Origin: Desulfocarbo indianensis
GTDB taxonomy: Bacteria; Desulfobacterota; Desulfarculia; Desulfarculales; Desulfarculaceae
DNA: 64,000 nucleotides
Direction of reading: 5' to 3'
Assembly (NCBI GenBank): GCA_001184205.1
Contig: LBMP01000008.1
Span: forward strand, 62,001-126,000
Part shown: positions 7,133-16,322 of the stretch, piece after piece
Numbering within the stretch: position 1 is the stretch's first letter
How the letters are laid out: every line of letters begins with the position of its first letter
The notes under the pieces: model-generated
Told to the model about the DNA's origin: nothing
Seen by the model: the letters and a program-made list of their open reading frames with translations, nothing else
Databases searched by the model: none
Made by a program: the position numbers and the translations under genes

Positions 7133-8955
7133 GGCCAGCCATTTGCCACATCTGCGCGCGCGGTTGCCTGCTGAGCCAAGGCAAAACCGGGGCCTGCGGT
7201 TTGTACGAGCTGAGGGAGGGCCACATAGCGGAGCTTTCCCCGGACCGCTACCTGGTGGCCTGCCCCATATCCATCGAGACCATGCCCATGCTGCATTATT
7301 GCCCGGGCGGCAAGTTTCTGCAGATCAGCACCACCGGCTGCAATTTCAATTGTCCCGGCTGCATTTCCACGGTGATCGTGGAGGAAATGCCGCGCGAGAG
7401 CCAGGCCCTGCAACGCCTGGACCCCCAGCAGGTGGTTGACAAGGCCCTGGGCAATGATTGCCTGGGCATTGCTTTTCTCATGAATGACCCCTTGGCCTCG
7501 TTGCCCACCTTTTTACGCGTGGCCGAACTGGCCCACGCCAAGGGCCTGAAAGTGGGGTGCTCCTCCAACGCCTATTTCTCGCCCCATTCCCTGGAGCTGC
7601 TCCTGCCCTATCTGGATTTCATCAATATCGGCATGAAGGGCTTTTCCGACGCGTCCTACCGGGCCTGCGGAGGTTCGGCCGGAATCGGGCCGGTGTTGGC
7701 CAATCTGCGGACTCTCCACGCCGCGGGGGTTCATATAGAAGTCTCCTGCATTTTCCGCAAGGACAAGAGCGATGAGTTGCGCGGGCTGGCCAGTCATCTG
7801 GCCGAAATATCCAAAGGCATTCCCCTGCAGCTCATGCGTTTCATTCCCTTTGAGGGAGCGGATATCTCCCAGGAAACCAGCATCCGCCAGGCCGAGGAGT
7901 TTTGCCAGGAACTGCGCGGCGCGCTGGACCACGTCTATTTGTTCAACACGCCGGGTACCCAATACCTGCATACCATCTGTCCTGATTGCGGAAGGAAGCT
8001 GGTGCTCCGCGACTTTTACGGCCCCATGGGAGCCAAGCTCCTGGGCGCGCCGGATGGAAAATCCGCCATGGAGCAGGGCTGCCGCTGCGGGCGGGATTTG
8101 GCCTGCCAGGGCCAAGTCGCGCAGAGCCCCCACCAGGAAGCCGACTTCGAAGGCGGCTATCCCTTCACCCGGGCGCTGGAGATGGTGGAGGCCATGCTCA
8201 TCGCCATGGGCGTTGATCAAAAAAAGCAGATCGTGCGGGCCTGGGAACACCTGCTCAACGACTATGGCCTGGCCAGGCTGCACCGCGGAGTGCAGCATCC
8301 CCTGAGCTATATCGAAACCCTGCTCCATTTCGGCCGGTTCATCGGCGTGGATAGCCGGGCGGAAGAACTGGCCGGCTATCTGCAGGGAAAATTGCAACAG
8401 GTGCACAAGGCCCTGAAGGGCGAGTACCAGCGCCCCAGAGTCTTCTATGCCATGGGCAAGCCTCTTTTCTTCATCAACGGCGGCCGCCTGGAAAACCAGT
8501 TGGTGGAATGGGCCGGGGGGATCAGCGCCAACAAAGAGCTGGCTCCCGGCGGCCGGCCGGGGCACGGCCTTAGCGCGGCGCAGCTGAATCAATTGAACCC
8601 GGAGGCGATTTTCATCTCCGCCTTCATTTCCAACACGGTGGAGGATTTTTACGCGGATTGCCTGCGCCTCGGCGTGCGGGCCAGGGCCGTGGAGGAAAAG
8701 CGCATCTATGCCCATCCCGCGCCCGGCTGGGATTTCGGCAGCCCGCGCTGGGTGTTGGGCCTCGTGTATATGGCCAGCAAGCTGCACCCGCAAAGATGCG
8801 ATTTCGACGTAATGGCTGAAGCCGATGCGTTCTATCAGCGCTTCTATGGAATGGAATTCAAACCACAGGAAGTCAACCGTTCCTTTGCCAAGCCGTCCGG
8901 CCGTTGGCGTTGGGCCAAGCAAGGCCTGTCGCCGCAGCCGCCGGCCGTTAGTTAA
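7105..8955 (+). CDS. Radical-SAM enzyme fused to a FecB/BtuF-like binding-protein C-lobe
   Basis: A 616-residue two-part protein without signal peptide, hence cytoplasmic. Residues 1-330 resemble the AmmeMemoRadiSam/PflA-like group: an N-terminal Cys cluster (C14, C17, C21, C31), the radical-SAM motif CNFNCPGC (C79, C83, C86) and a C-terminal Cys pair CPDCG (C292, C295) followed by CRCG. Residues about 410-580 read like the connecting helix plus C-lobe of an iron/B12-type periplasmic binding protein (RAEELAGYL, RPRVFYAMGK, GGISANKEL, LNPEAIFISAF, HPQRCDFD). They align by eye with the secreted binding protein of the same operon. GTG at 7105 is chosen because AGAGGT precedes it at 7 bp. It may bind and modify the imported ligand (inference). 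Confidence 0.8.
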   Translation: MDRNLEGQLGPAICHICARGCLLSQGKTGACGLYELREGHIAELSPDRYLVACPISIETMPMLHYCPGGKFLQISTTGCNFNCPGCISTVIVEEMPRESQALQRLDPQQVVDKALGNDCLGIAFLMNDPLASLPTFLRVAELAHAKGLKVGCSSNAYFSPHSLELLLPYLDFINIGMKGFSDASYRACGGSAGIGPVLANLRTLHAAGVHIEVSCIFRKDKSDELRGLASHLAEISKGIPLQLMRFIPFEGADISQETSIRQAEEFCQELRGALDHVYLFNTPGTQYLHTICPDCGRKLVLRDFYGPMGAKLLGAPDGKSAMEQGCRCGRDLACQGQVAQSPHQEADFEGGYPFTRALEMVEAMLIAMGVDQKKQIVRAWEHLLNDYGLARLHRGVQHPLSYIETLLHFGRFIGVDSRAEELAGYLQGKLQQVHKALKGEYQRPRVFYAMGKPLFFINGGRLENQLVEWAGGISANKELAPGGRPGHGLSAAQLNQLNPEAIFISAFISNTVEDFYADCLRLGVRARAVEEKRIYAHPAPGWDFGSPRWVLGLVYMASKLHPQRCDFDVMAEADAFYQRFYGMEFKPQEVNRSFAKPSGRWRWAKQGLSPQPPAVS

Positions 8956-8983
8956 CACCCCAGCCCCCTGGAGATGACGCCTC

Positions 8984-10960
8984 ATGAAGAAGTGCCTGCT
9001 CATGTTAGTTGTGTCGTTGGCGTGCCTGCAAGCCGCCCAAGCCTGGGCCAAGGAAGAAGAGGAAAAGCCCCATTCCCTGGAACCGGTCACCGTGTCGGCG
9101 ACCTCCCAAAAGGAGCCCAGGAACAGCCCCTACCGGCTTCCGGAAAGCAGCCTTTCCGCCACCTGGTCCATTGACCAGAAGGAAATCCAGGCCCTGCAAC
9201 CGCGCGATGTTTTCGACGTGCTCAGTTACGCGCCCGGCATCCAGCTGGCCTATCAAGGCAGAAAGGCCATGAATTTCCTCGGCGGCCGGGGCGGGGGCAA
9301 TTTCATCGGCGGAACCAGCTACGCCATACTGGTGGACGGCATCTACATGCCGTGGACCCAATCCGCCCGGGTGCTGGCCAGCTTTCCGGTGGATACCATA
9401 GAGTCCATCAAGGTGGTGCGCGATTCCACCATTCTCACCCTGGCCCCCCTGGCCGGGTTGGGCGCCGTGGGCTCTCCGGTGCAGGGCGTCATCATGATCA
9501 AGACCCGCAAACCGGAGCGCAGGGAAAGCGAGGTCAAGGTCGGCTATGGCAATCTCAACCGCTACAAGGCGTTTCTGAGTCACGGCGACCGCATCGACAA
9601 CACGTATTACTCATTGAATTACAACAAGCAGCATGACGACGGCCGCGAGGATTGGAACAACGCCAGCGATTCGGATTCCATTCTGCTCAAGGGCGGCTAC
9701 GATGCGAACGGCCTGACCGCCGATCTGTCGTTTTATTACGATTGGGCCTCGCGGGAAACCGCGCGCTCCAAGCCGATCAGCATGACCAGCGATTCCAAGT
9801 GGGAATATGATCCTCTGAACTTCATGATGGTCTCGGCCAATCTGGCCAAGGCCTGGAACGCCAACCAGACCACCTCGCTGGGCTTATACATGGGACGCTT
9901 GGACGCCGAGCTGAAAATGCGCAGCTATTCCAAGCCGACCTATAGCACTCACGACCCGGAGGACAACGCCATCCAAGCCGCCCTGCGGCACATCATAACC
10001 ACCGAGAACAACACCCTGCGGGTCGGCGCCCAGGCCCTCTGGTGGGACGTTCCTAATGGCCAGCTCTATTACGAAGGCACCGCCAGGGAGGAAGAGCTTT
10101 ACTCTCTGTACGTGCATGACGAATATGCCTTGACCTCAGCCTTGACCCTGGACGCGGGCGCCCGCCTGGACCGCAAACACGTCACCAAAGGCATCAATAA
10201 ATACGCGCCCACCGATAAGACCCCCACGGATATCGTCGAGGATGAATGGGCGGAACCGTATTACACCGCCGCGGTGGGGGCGGCTTACCGCCTGAATAAA
10301 ATATGGCGCTTGTCGTTCCGGACCAGCTACGTGGAGCAAAGCTCCGATAATTACCTGCTGACCAAGGACGACAAAACCCTGGACCCGGAAAAGCAGTGGC
10401 GCTACGAAGCCGGGCTGGAAGCCAAGCTGCATCCCGCCTTCAACGCGGTGCTCACCGTGTTTCATTACGACATCTCCAACCTTAAGAAATCGGTGGGCAC
10501 GGTCAAGAGCGGCGAGGATCTGATCAGCGTTTACGATTGCAGCGACGTGGCCCGCCAGGGCGCGGAGGCGGAAATTAATGGTTATCTGTTCACGCCTTCC
10601 CTGACCTACGCCGCGTCCTATTCCTATCAGACCTCGGACGATGACACGGACAATGACGCCATTCCTCGCCATATCGCTTCGCTCAGGCTGGGCTATACCC
10701 TGATGCCCTTTCAGGCCAACCTGCTGCTGAGGCACGTGAGCGAATACCAGTCCAACCAATTTTCCGTGGGCAATCTCTACTATGAAATCGGCGATTACAG
10801 CCGGGTGGACGCCAATCTCTCCTACAACTTCAAGCTGGCCGACACCCAGATGAGGGCCACCCTGTTCGGCCAAAACCTGACCGATAAGCGCTATGAAACC
10901 CGGCTGGGCTGGGAAGACGTGGGCCTTACCTATGGCCTGGAGCTGAGCGCCAAGTTCTAA
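8984..10960 (+). CDS. TonB-dependent outer-membrane receptor
   Basis: Outer-membrane gated channel of 658 residues that uses TonB energy to import a large or scarce ligand such as a metal chelate or corrinoid. It has a signal peptide (MKKCLLMLVVSLACLQAAQAWA), a TonB-box-like stretch EPVTVSAT, a plug domain (about residues 50-165, with LVDGIYMPW and VDTIESIKVVRDST) and a 22-strand-type barrel ending in the aromatic residue of SAKF. It lies 28 bp after the radical-SAM gene and 22 bp before the binding-protein gene. The absence of a nearby Fur-type box or riboswitch leaves the ligand open. Confidence 0.93.
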   Translation: MKKCLLMLVVSLACLQAAQAWAKEEEEKPHSLEPVTVSATSQKEPRNSPYRLPESSLSATWSIDQKEIQALQPRDVFDVLSYAPGIQLAYQGRKAMNFLGGRGGGNFIGGTSYAILVDGIYMPWTQSARVLASFPVDTIESIKVVRDSTILTLAPLAGLGAVGSPVQGVIMIKTRKPERRESEVKVGYGNLNRYKAFLSHGDRIDNTYYSLNYNKQHDDGREDWNNASDSDSILLKGGYDANGLTADLSFYYDWASRETARSKPISMTSDSKWEYDPLNFMMVSANLAKAWNANQTTSLGLYMGRLDAELKMRSYSKPTYSTHDPEDNAIQAALRHIITTENNTLRVGAQALWWDVPNGQLYYEGTAREEELYSLYVHDEYALTSALTLDAGARLDRKHVTKGINKYAPTDKTPTDIVEDEWAEPYYTAAVGAAYRLNKIWRLSFRTSYVEQSSDNYLLTKDDKTLDPEKQWRYEAGLEAKLHPAFNAVLTVFHYDISNLKKSVGTVKSGEDLISVYDCSDVARQGAEAEINGYLFTPSLTYAASYSYQTSDDDTDNDAIPRHIASLRLGYTLMPFQANLLLRHVSEYQSNQFSVGNLYYEIGDYSRVDANLSYNFKLADTQMRATLFGQNLTDKRYETRLGWEDVGLTYGLELSAKF

Positions 10961-10982
10961 GCGGCGCTTAAAAGGGGTTGGC

Positions 10983-12020
10983 ATGGCCAAGAGGATACTG
11001 GCAAGCATCAGCGGTTTTCTCATCAGCCTGTTGGTTTGCGGCGCCCTGGCTCAGGCCAGGCAGATCACCGACATGACCGGACGCCAAGTGACGGTGCCCG
11101 AGGTGATCAACAAGGTGTACGCCACGGCGCCGCCCGCCACCTACATGGTATACGCCGTGGCCCCGGAGGCGCTGGCGGGGATCAACGCGCCGCATCCGGC
11201 GGGCGTGGAAAAATACCTCACCCCCCAGGCGCGCATATTGCCCGTGCTGGGCGGCTGGTTCGGCCAGGGGCGCTCACCCAATCTGGAGAGCCTGTTGCAG
11301 GCAAGGCCGGACGTGGTGGTGGCCTTCAGGTTGAGCGGCAACGCGGCGGGCTGGAAAATCGAGGAGGCCTTGCGGCCCCTGGGCTTGCCGCTGGTGAACC
11401 TGAACATGGACCGCATGGGGGATTATCCGGCGACCTTGCGCTTTATTGGCAAGCTTCTCAAGCGCGAGGCCCGGGCCGAGGAGTTGGCCCGCTACGCTGA
11501 CGCGACCCTGGCGGCCATGGCCAGCCTCCGCGCAAGCCTTACCGAGGCGGAGAAGGTCACGATCTATTACGCCGAGGGAGCCCAGGGGCTCTACACCGAA
11601 TGCTCTGCATCCATGCACGCCGAATTGATCGCCTTGTGCGGAGGAATCAACCTGCATCGCTGCGATCCATCCAGCGTTTACGGCATGGAGAAGATATCGC
11701 TGGAGCAGGTGATCCAGCATAATCCCCAGGTAATCTTGACTCACAATCCCATGTTTTACCAAACCGTGAAGGCCGACCCCCGCTGGATGAATCTGCGGGC
11801 CGTGCGCAATGGCCGCATATACCGAATCCCCTGCCAGCCGCTCAACTGGTTCGACCGCCCGCCGAGTTTCATGCGCCTTTTAGGGGCCCATTGGTTGGCT
11901 CGGCGGTTGTATCCCCAGCGCTATCAATTGGATATTGTCAGCGAGACGCGCAAATTCATACGCCTTTTTTTCGGCAAAGAGATCGATGAAAATGCGGCGC
12001 GGGAGCTATTGGAGCAGTGA
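10983..12020 (+). CDS. Periplasmic binding protein of a FecB/BtuF-type importer
   Basis: Substrate-binding protein of 345 residues (Peripla_BP_2 fold). It has a signal peptide ending ALAQA and lacks a lipobox, so it is likely soluble in the periplasm. The first lobe starts RQITDMTGRQVTVPEVINKVYA and contains ARPDVVVAF, the family signature. The connecting helix (EARAEELARYADATLAAM) and second lobe (KVTIYYAEGAQ, CGGINLHRCD, NPQVILTHNP) correspond to the extra domain on the radical-SAM protein. Its stop codon overlaps the permease start. Confidence 0.9.
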   Translation: MAKRILASISGFLISLLVCGALAQARQITDMTGRQVTVPEVINKVYATAPPATYMVYAVAPEALAGINAPHPAGVEKYLTPQARILPVLGGWFGQGRSPNLESLLQARPDVVVAFRLSGNAAGWKIEEALRPLGLPLVNLNMDRMGDYPATLRFIGKLLKREARAEELARYADATLAAMASLRASLTEAEKVTIYYAEGAQGLYTECSASMHAELIALCGGINLHRCDPSSVYGMEKISLEQVIQHNPQVILTHNPMFYQTVKADPRWMNLRAVRNGRIYRIPCQPLNWFDRPPSFMRLLGAHWLARRLYPQRYQLDIVSETRKFIRLFFGKEIDENAARELLEQ

Positions 12021-13033
12021 GGCCAGCTGTTCTCATTTCTTCCTTGGGGGCGCTGCTGGGGGTGGCCGCCTTGATATCGCTGACCCTGGGGCGCTATCCC
12101 ACCACGCTGAGCGATATCCTCTATTTCGCGGGTGAGCGATTTTTTCGCCAAGGCGGCGGGCCAGGCGGGCAACGCTTGCAAATGCTGGGCAATATTTTTG
12201 TGGATATCCGCCTGCCCCGCATAGTGGCCGCCATGCTCATCGGCTCATCGCTTTCCGTTTCCGGCGCCGCGTTCCAAGCCATGTTCATAAATCCTTTGGT
12301 TTCGCCGGGCCTGCTGGGCGTCTTGGCCGGAGCCTCCTTTGGCGCGGCCGTGGGAATCATCTTCGCCAAAACCTGGCTGGCGGTGCAAATGAGCGCCTTT
12401 GCCTGCGGGCTGCTGGCGGTGCTGGCCGCCGTGGGGCTGGCCTCCCTATACCGCGGCGAACGGCTTCTCATGCTGATACTGGGGGGCGTAATCAGCGGCG
12501 CGCTTTTTACCTCGTTGCTCATGGTGGTGGAATACGTGGCCGATCCCTACAAACAACTGCCGGCCATCATCTACTGGCTAATGGGCGGCTTGTCTCTTAT
12601 CGACAAAGAGACGATAGGCGCCATGTCGATTCCCCTGTTGCTCGGCATGGGCGTGCTGTTTTCCATGGCAACCTATCTGAACGTTCTGAGCATGGGCGAT
12701 GAGGAGGCCCGTTCCCTGGGGGTGAACGTAAAGGCCGTCCGTCTGCTTTTGATATCCGCGGCCACTATGGTCAGCGCGCTGACCGTGGCCATGGCCGGCA
12801 TCATCGGCTGGGTGGGGCTGGTCATCCCCCACATCGCCCGCATGATCGTGGGACCCGACAACCGAATCCTGCTGCCCACCGCCGCCCTGATAGGCGCTTT
12901 TTACTTGCTGACCGTGGACGGCATGGCGCGCTTGCTGTTCCGGGCGGAGGTGCCTCTGGGCATCTTGACCTCCCTGGTGGGCATACCCTTTTTCGTGCTG
13001 GTTCTGCGCAAGGCCAAGAAAGGCTGGCACTGA
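12017..13033 (+). CDS. FecCD/BtuC-family ABC permease
   Basis: Inner-membrane permease of 338 residues for siderophore, haem, cobalamin or related metal complexes. Family hallmarks are LPRIVAAMLIGSSLSVSGAAFQAMFINPLVSPGLLGVLAGASFG, split here over residues about 65-105, and the C-terminal GIIGWVGLVIPHIARMIVGPDN. The GTG start at 12017 overlaps the preceding TGA (GTGA), and its own TGA overlaps the ATPase start by one base. This strict coupling indicates one transporter complex. Confidence 0.92.
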   Translation: MRPAVLISSLGALLGVAALISLTLGRYPTTLSDILYFAGERFFRQGGGPGGQRLQMLGNIFVDIRLPRIVAAMLIGSSLSVSGAAFQAMFINPLVSPGLLGVLAGASFGAAVGIIFAKTWLAVQMSAFACGLLAVLAAVGLASLYRGERLLMLILGGVISGALFTSLLMVVEYVADPYKQLPAIIYWLMGGLSLIDKETIGAMSIPLLLGMGVLFSMATYLNVLSMGDEEARSLGVNVKAVRLLLISAATMVSALTVAMAGIIGWVGLVIPHIARMIVGPDNRILLPTAALIGAFYLLTVDGMARLLFRAEVPLGILTSLVGIPFFVLVLRKAKKGWH

Positions 13034-13869
13034 TGCCGTTGCTAAGCGTGGATGGGGTGGGGCACGGCTATGGTCAAGCGCCGGTTCTGGAGAACGTCTC
13101 CTTGGCGGTGAACAGGGGAGAGATCGTCTCGCTTTTGGGCCCCAATGGCAGCGGCAAGACCACTCTGCTGAAGATCATGCTGGGGCTCATACCGCCCAAC
13201 CAGGGACTGGTGCGTCTGGACGGCGTTTGCGTGGCCGATATGGCCCCCAAGCGCTTGGCCAGGCGCTTGGCCTATGTGCCGCAACTGCATCGCATGTCCT
13301 TTGCCTATCGGGTATTGGATGTGGCGCTCATGGGCCGGCTGCCGCACAAATCCATGTTCTACAAATACGCCAAATCAGATTTGAGGTTGGCGGAGGCCGC
13401 CCTGGAAAAGCTGGGCATCGGCCATCTAAAGGATCGGCCCTATACCGATATCAGCGGCGGCGAAAGGCAACTCACCCTGATAGCGCGGGCATTGACCCAG
13501 GGCACGGATATTTTCGTGATGGACGAGCCGGTGAACGGGCTGGACTACGGCAACCAGATCCGCCTGCTGGCCCAGATAAACGATCTGGCCCAGGAAGGAT
13601 ACACCTTTATAAAAACCACTCACTTTCCCGATCATGCCCTGTGGCTGTCGGACCGGGTGGTCATGCTCAAACAGGGCAGGGTGATAGCCGACCACAGCGC
13701 CGCCAGGGCGGTGACGGATGCAAACCTATATGAGCTTTACGGAGCCAGGATCAACGTGGTCACCATGCCCGGCGGCGGCGTGATCTGCATGCCGCAAGCC
13801 ATGCGTCATACCTGCCGTTGCCAAAACCTGGGGCCGCGAATCGCGCTGTCGCACGCGGCAGCCGGATGA
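13033..13869 (+). CDS. FecE/BtuD-family ABC transporter ATPase
   Basis: ATPase of 278 residues energising the FecCD permease. Walker A GPNGSGKTT (about residues 36-44), signature ISGGERQ and Walker B DIFVMDEPVNGLD followed by the switch His in KTTHFPDH are all intact. The tail after about residue 245 carries three Cys (VICMPQ, HTCRCQ) and is longer than in typical FecE; this might be a metal site or simply a divergent end. It is the last gene of the operon, and a TetR gene with its own promoter follows. Confidence 0.92.
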   Translation: MPLLSVDGVGHGYGQAPVLENVSLAVNRGEIVSLLGPNGSGKTTLLKIMLGLIPPNQGLVRLDGVCVADMAPKRLARRLAYVPQLHRMSFAYRVLDVALMGRLPHKSMFYKYAKSDLRLAEAALEKLGIGHLKDRPYTDISGGERQLTLIARALTQGTDIFVMDEPVNGLDYGNQIRLLAQINDLAQEGYTFIKTTHFPDHALWLSDRVVMLKQGRVIADHSAARAVTDANLYELYGARINVVTMPGGGVICMPQAMRHTCRCQNLGPRIALSHAAAG

Positions 13870-14096
13870 TTTGCCGGGCGGGCGCTCATAACGCCCATGC
13901 CCTGATTTTTCCTCGCCGCTGAATCCCAGGCCAATGAGTATCGCCACGACTGGCCTTGGGCTGTTCCCCGTAACGGACCAGCAACTTATCGACCGGCCGC
14001 CGGTCACCACGCCAACCACCTTCCGCAATCAAGCTTGCTTCTCCGCGGACTCATTCGCGTCGCATCTTCAATGAGCGCATGTCGACAGTGCATGAA

Positions 14097-14124
14097 GTCG
14101 GCGAATGCCGACCGCGCCTTTTTT
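14097..14124 (+). terminator. Possible terminator after the importer operon
   Basis: GTCGGC, loop GAAT, GCCGAC, then CGCGCC and six T. The gap between stem and T-run makes it weaker than a standard intrinsic terminator. It sits within the 331-bp gap 13870-14200, which otherwise holds only the TetR promoter. Confidence 0.4.
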
Positions 14125-14139
14125 GCGCCGTGCGTAGCC

Positions 14140-14190
14140 TTGACACCCAGGGTGAGCCGGGCTAAGATCAGATTACTTAACGGTCGGTAA
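14140..14190 (+). promoter_or_regulatory. TetR-gene promoter with candidate autoregulatory site
   Basis: TTGACA at 14140-14145 and TAAGAT at 14163-14168 with a 17-bp spacer form a near-consensus promoter. Just downstream, around 14178-14190, lies TAACGGTCGGTAA; CGGTCGGT-type half-sites are common in TetR-family operators. Placement across the start of transcription would allow autorepression. Confidence 0.6.
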
Positions 14191-14200
14191 GGAGATACGC

Positions 14201-14791
14201 TTGGCAAACGCAACGAAACAAGCCATCTTGGAAGAAGCCTTTCATCTCTTCGCGGTCAACGGTTTCGAAGCCACTTCCATGAACGATATCGCCCGCGAGG
14301 TGGGAATCACCAAGCCGGCGATCTATACCTATTTCGATGGCAAGGAAGACCTGGCGCTTCGCATCTTGGAACAGGTGCAGTCCGCTTACCGGGCCTACAT
14401 GCAGGAGGTGATAGCCCAAGCCGAGCGGATATCGGACGTGGAAAAGCGGCTTTATCATCTGTTCGAACGCTACGTGGCCTATTTCTGCGAACATAAGCAG
14501 GTATCCGCCTTTTGGCTGCGCATGATCTTTTTCCCGCCGCCCGTATTGCGGGAAAAGCTGTCCGGCCACATGAACGACACGGAAGACTTTTTCCTGGCGA
14601 GCCTGACCAAAACCCTGCGAGCCGGCATGCGCCAAGGTCTGTTGCGAAAAGCCAACGTGACCAACATGGCCTTGTCGTTTTACGCCATGCGAGAGGGCAT
14701 GCTAATGCTTCTCGCCCATAAGCTGGGGACTCCCACCATCAAGGCCCTGTGGCGCGATTTCTGGCTGGGCATCAAGGCAAGCGGCTCATAA
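14201..14791 (+). CDS. TetR-family transcriptional regulator
   Basis: DNA-binding regulator of 196 residues. The N-terminal helix-turn-helix is clear: AILEEAFHLFAVNGFEATSMNDIAREVGITKPAIYTYFDGKEDL, in blocks from residue 8 to 50. The C-terminal ligand domain gives no clue to its effector. Translation starts at TTG 14201, supported by TAAGGAGAT 6-7 bp upstream; no in-frame ATG gives a complete HTH. It precedes an amidase gene in the same direction by 46 bp, so it may control that gene and itself. Confidence 0.88.
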   Translation: MANATKQAILEEAFHLFAVNGFEATSMNDIAREVGITKPAIYTYFDGKEDLALRILEQVQSAYRAYMQEVIAQAERISDVEKRLYHLFERYVAYFCEHKQVSAFWLRMIFFPPPVLREKLSGHMNDTEDFFLASLTKTLRAGMRQGLLRKANVTNMALSFYAMREGMLMLLAHKLGTPTIKALWRDFWLGIKASGS

Positions 14792-14837
14792 AAACGGTGC
14801 GCGGGTTCAATCGGCGTCACGATCAAAGAGGAATCAC

Positions 14838-16256
14838 ATGTCGACCCTGAAAAAAGGAGTCTGGCGCTTGGGAGCGGGGGAGATCGTCAGCGCTATCGCT
14901 AAAAAGGAAATATCCTGCCAGGAGGCGGTGCGCGCTCATCTGGACAGGATCCAGGCGGTCAACCCAAAGGTAAACGCGGTAACCGTGGCGCTGACTGGGG
15001 ATGCTTTGCGCGCGGCGGAGGTGCTTGACCGCAAGCTGGCTCAAGGCGAGGAAGTGGGCCCCCTGGCGGGCTTGCCGTTTACCGTGAAGGAGAACATAGA
15101 CCTGGCCGGCTCGGCCACCACCTTTGGCCTGGCCGCCCTGAAAGCGGCCATCCCCGCTGTAAGCGCCCCCCACGTGGCGCAGTTGGTCAAGGCCGGCGCC
15201 ATACCCTTGGCCCGCACCAATTTGTCCGAACTGGGCCTGCGGCCGCATACCGCCAACCCGCTCCGAGGAGCCACCTTGAATCCCTGGGACCCCCAGCGTA
15301 CCCCAGGCGGCTCCAGCGGGGGCGACGCGGCGGCGGTGGCCACCGGCATGACTCCCTTGGGCCTGGGCAATGATTACGGCGGCTCTCTGCGCACGCCCGC
15401 CCAGTTCTGCGGCGTCGCCGCCATCAAGCCATCATGGGGCAGGGTGCCGGACCATATGTCGCTAATGCCCAGCGAGCCGGCCATAAGCATGCAGCTTTTC
15501 ATGTGCCAGGGCCCTCTGGCCAGACAGGTGCGGGATTTGCGCCTGGCCCTCAGGGCCATGTGCGGGGGGGATTGGCGCGACCCCCAATGGGCGCCGGTTC
15601 CGTTTGCAATGCCCGCGCCGGATAAGCCGATCCGCGTGGCCATGGCCCTGGACCCGGCCGGCAAAGGCGTGGATGCGCAGGTAGCTCAAGGGGTGCGCCG
15701 GGCTGGCCAATGGCTGGAACAGGCGGGCTACGTGGTGGAGGAGGTCGACCCGCCCCTGGTTTGGGAGGCCTGGCAAACCTGGGGGCAGCTCACCAGCGTG
15801 GAGATCAGGCAGGCGACCTTGCCGGCCATCAAGCCCATAGCTTCTGCGGAGGCGGTGACCTTCTTGGAAAACTGGCTGCATTGTTTTCCTGAAAACGGGC
15901 TCGCCACCTACATGGGAGGCCTGGCCCAAAGGAACCGCATTGCCAGGGAGTGGGCGCGTTTCATGCAAAAATACCCGCTGGTCATCGGCCCGGTTCTGGC
16001 CTTGCCCACGCCAAGGGTTGATTTCGATATCAGGTCATTGGACGAGGCCGAGCCCTTCATGGCAGCCTCCAGACTGATAATGGCGGCCAACCTGCTGGGG
16101 TTGCCCGCGGCGGCCATACCCGTGGGCCTGGCCGACGGCCTGCCGCAATCCGTGCAGATTATCGGGGCTCGCTTCAGGGAGGATATGTGCCTGGACGCGG
16201 CCGAGGCGGTCGAGCAAGGCGCGGGAAGGCTGACGCCCATTGACCCGGTTGAATAG
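14838..16256 (+). CDS. Amidase-signature family hydrolase
   Basis: Protein of 472 residues from the amidase-signature family (GatA-like fold), which hydrolyses C-N amide bonds. The Ser-cisSer-Lys triad is visible: K84 in PFTVKENIDL, S159 in GGSSGGDAAAVA and S183 in DYGGSLRTPA. No GatB or GatC genes are adjacent and the sequence departs from GatA around the glutamine pocket, so a stand-alone amidase is more likely than tRNA amidation. A good ribosome-binding site (AGAGGAA) precedes 14838. Substrate unknown. Confidence 0.88.
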   Translation: MSTLKKGVWRLGAGEIVSAIAKKEISCQEAVRAHLDRIQAVNPKVNAVTVALTGDALRAAEVLDRKLAQGEEVGPLAGLPFTVKENIDLAGSATTFGLAALKAAIPAVSAPHVAQLVKAGAIPLARTNLSELGLRPHTANPLRGATLNPWDPQRTPGGSSGGDAAAVATGMTPLGLGNDYGGSLRTPAQFCGVAAIKPSWGRVPDHMSLMPSEPAISMQLFMCQGPLARQVRDLRLALRAMCGGDWRDPQWAPVPFAMPAPDKPIRVAMALDPAGKGVDAQVAQGVRRAGQWLEQAGYVVEEVDPPLVWEAWQTWGQLTSVEIRQATLPAIKPIASAEAVTFLENWLHCFPENGLATYMGGLAQRNRIAREWARFMQKYPLVIGPVLALPTPRVDFDIRSLDEAEPFMAASRLIMAANLLGLPAAAIPVGLADGLPQSVQIIGARFREDMCLDAAEAVEQGAGRLTPIDPVE

Positions 16257-16322
16257 CAAGCCTTGGCAAAAGAGCCCGAGCTAAGCCAGGCCGCGCCGTG
16301 AAAGGACAGGGAGGATGCGGCA

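Noticed and set aside
14838..16256. GatA subunit of tRNA amidotransferase
   Set aside because: No gatB or gatC nearby and a regulator of TetR type in front; a general amidase fits better.
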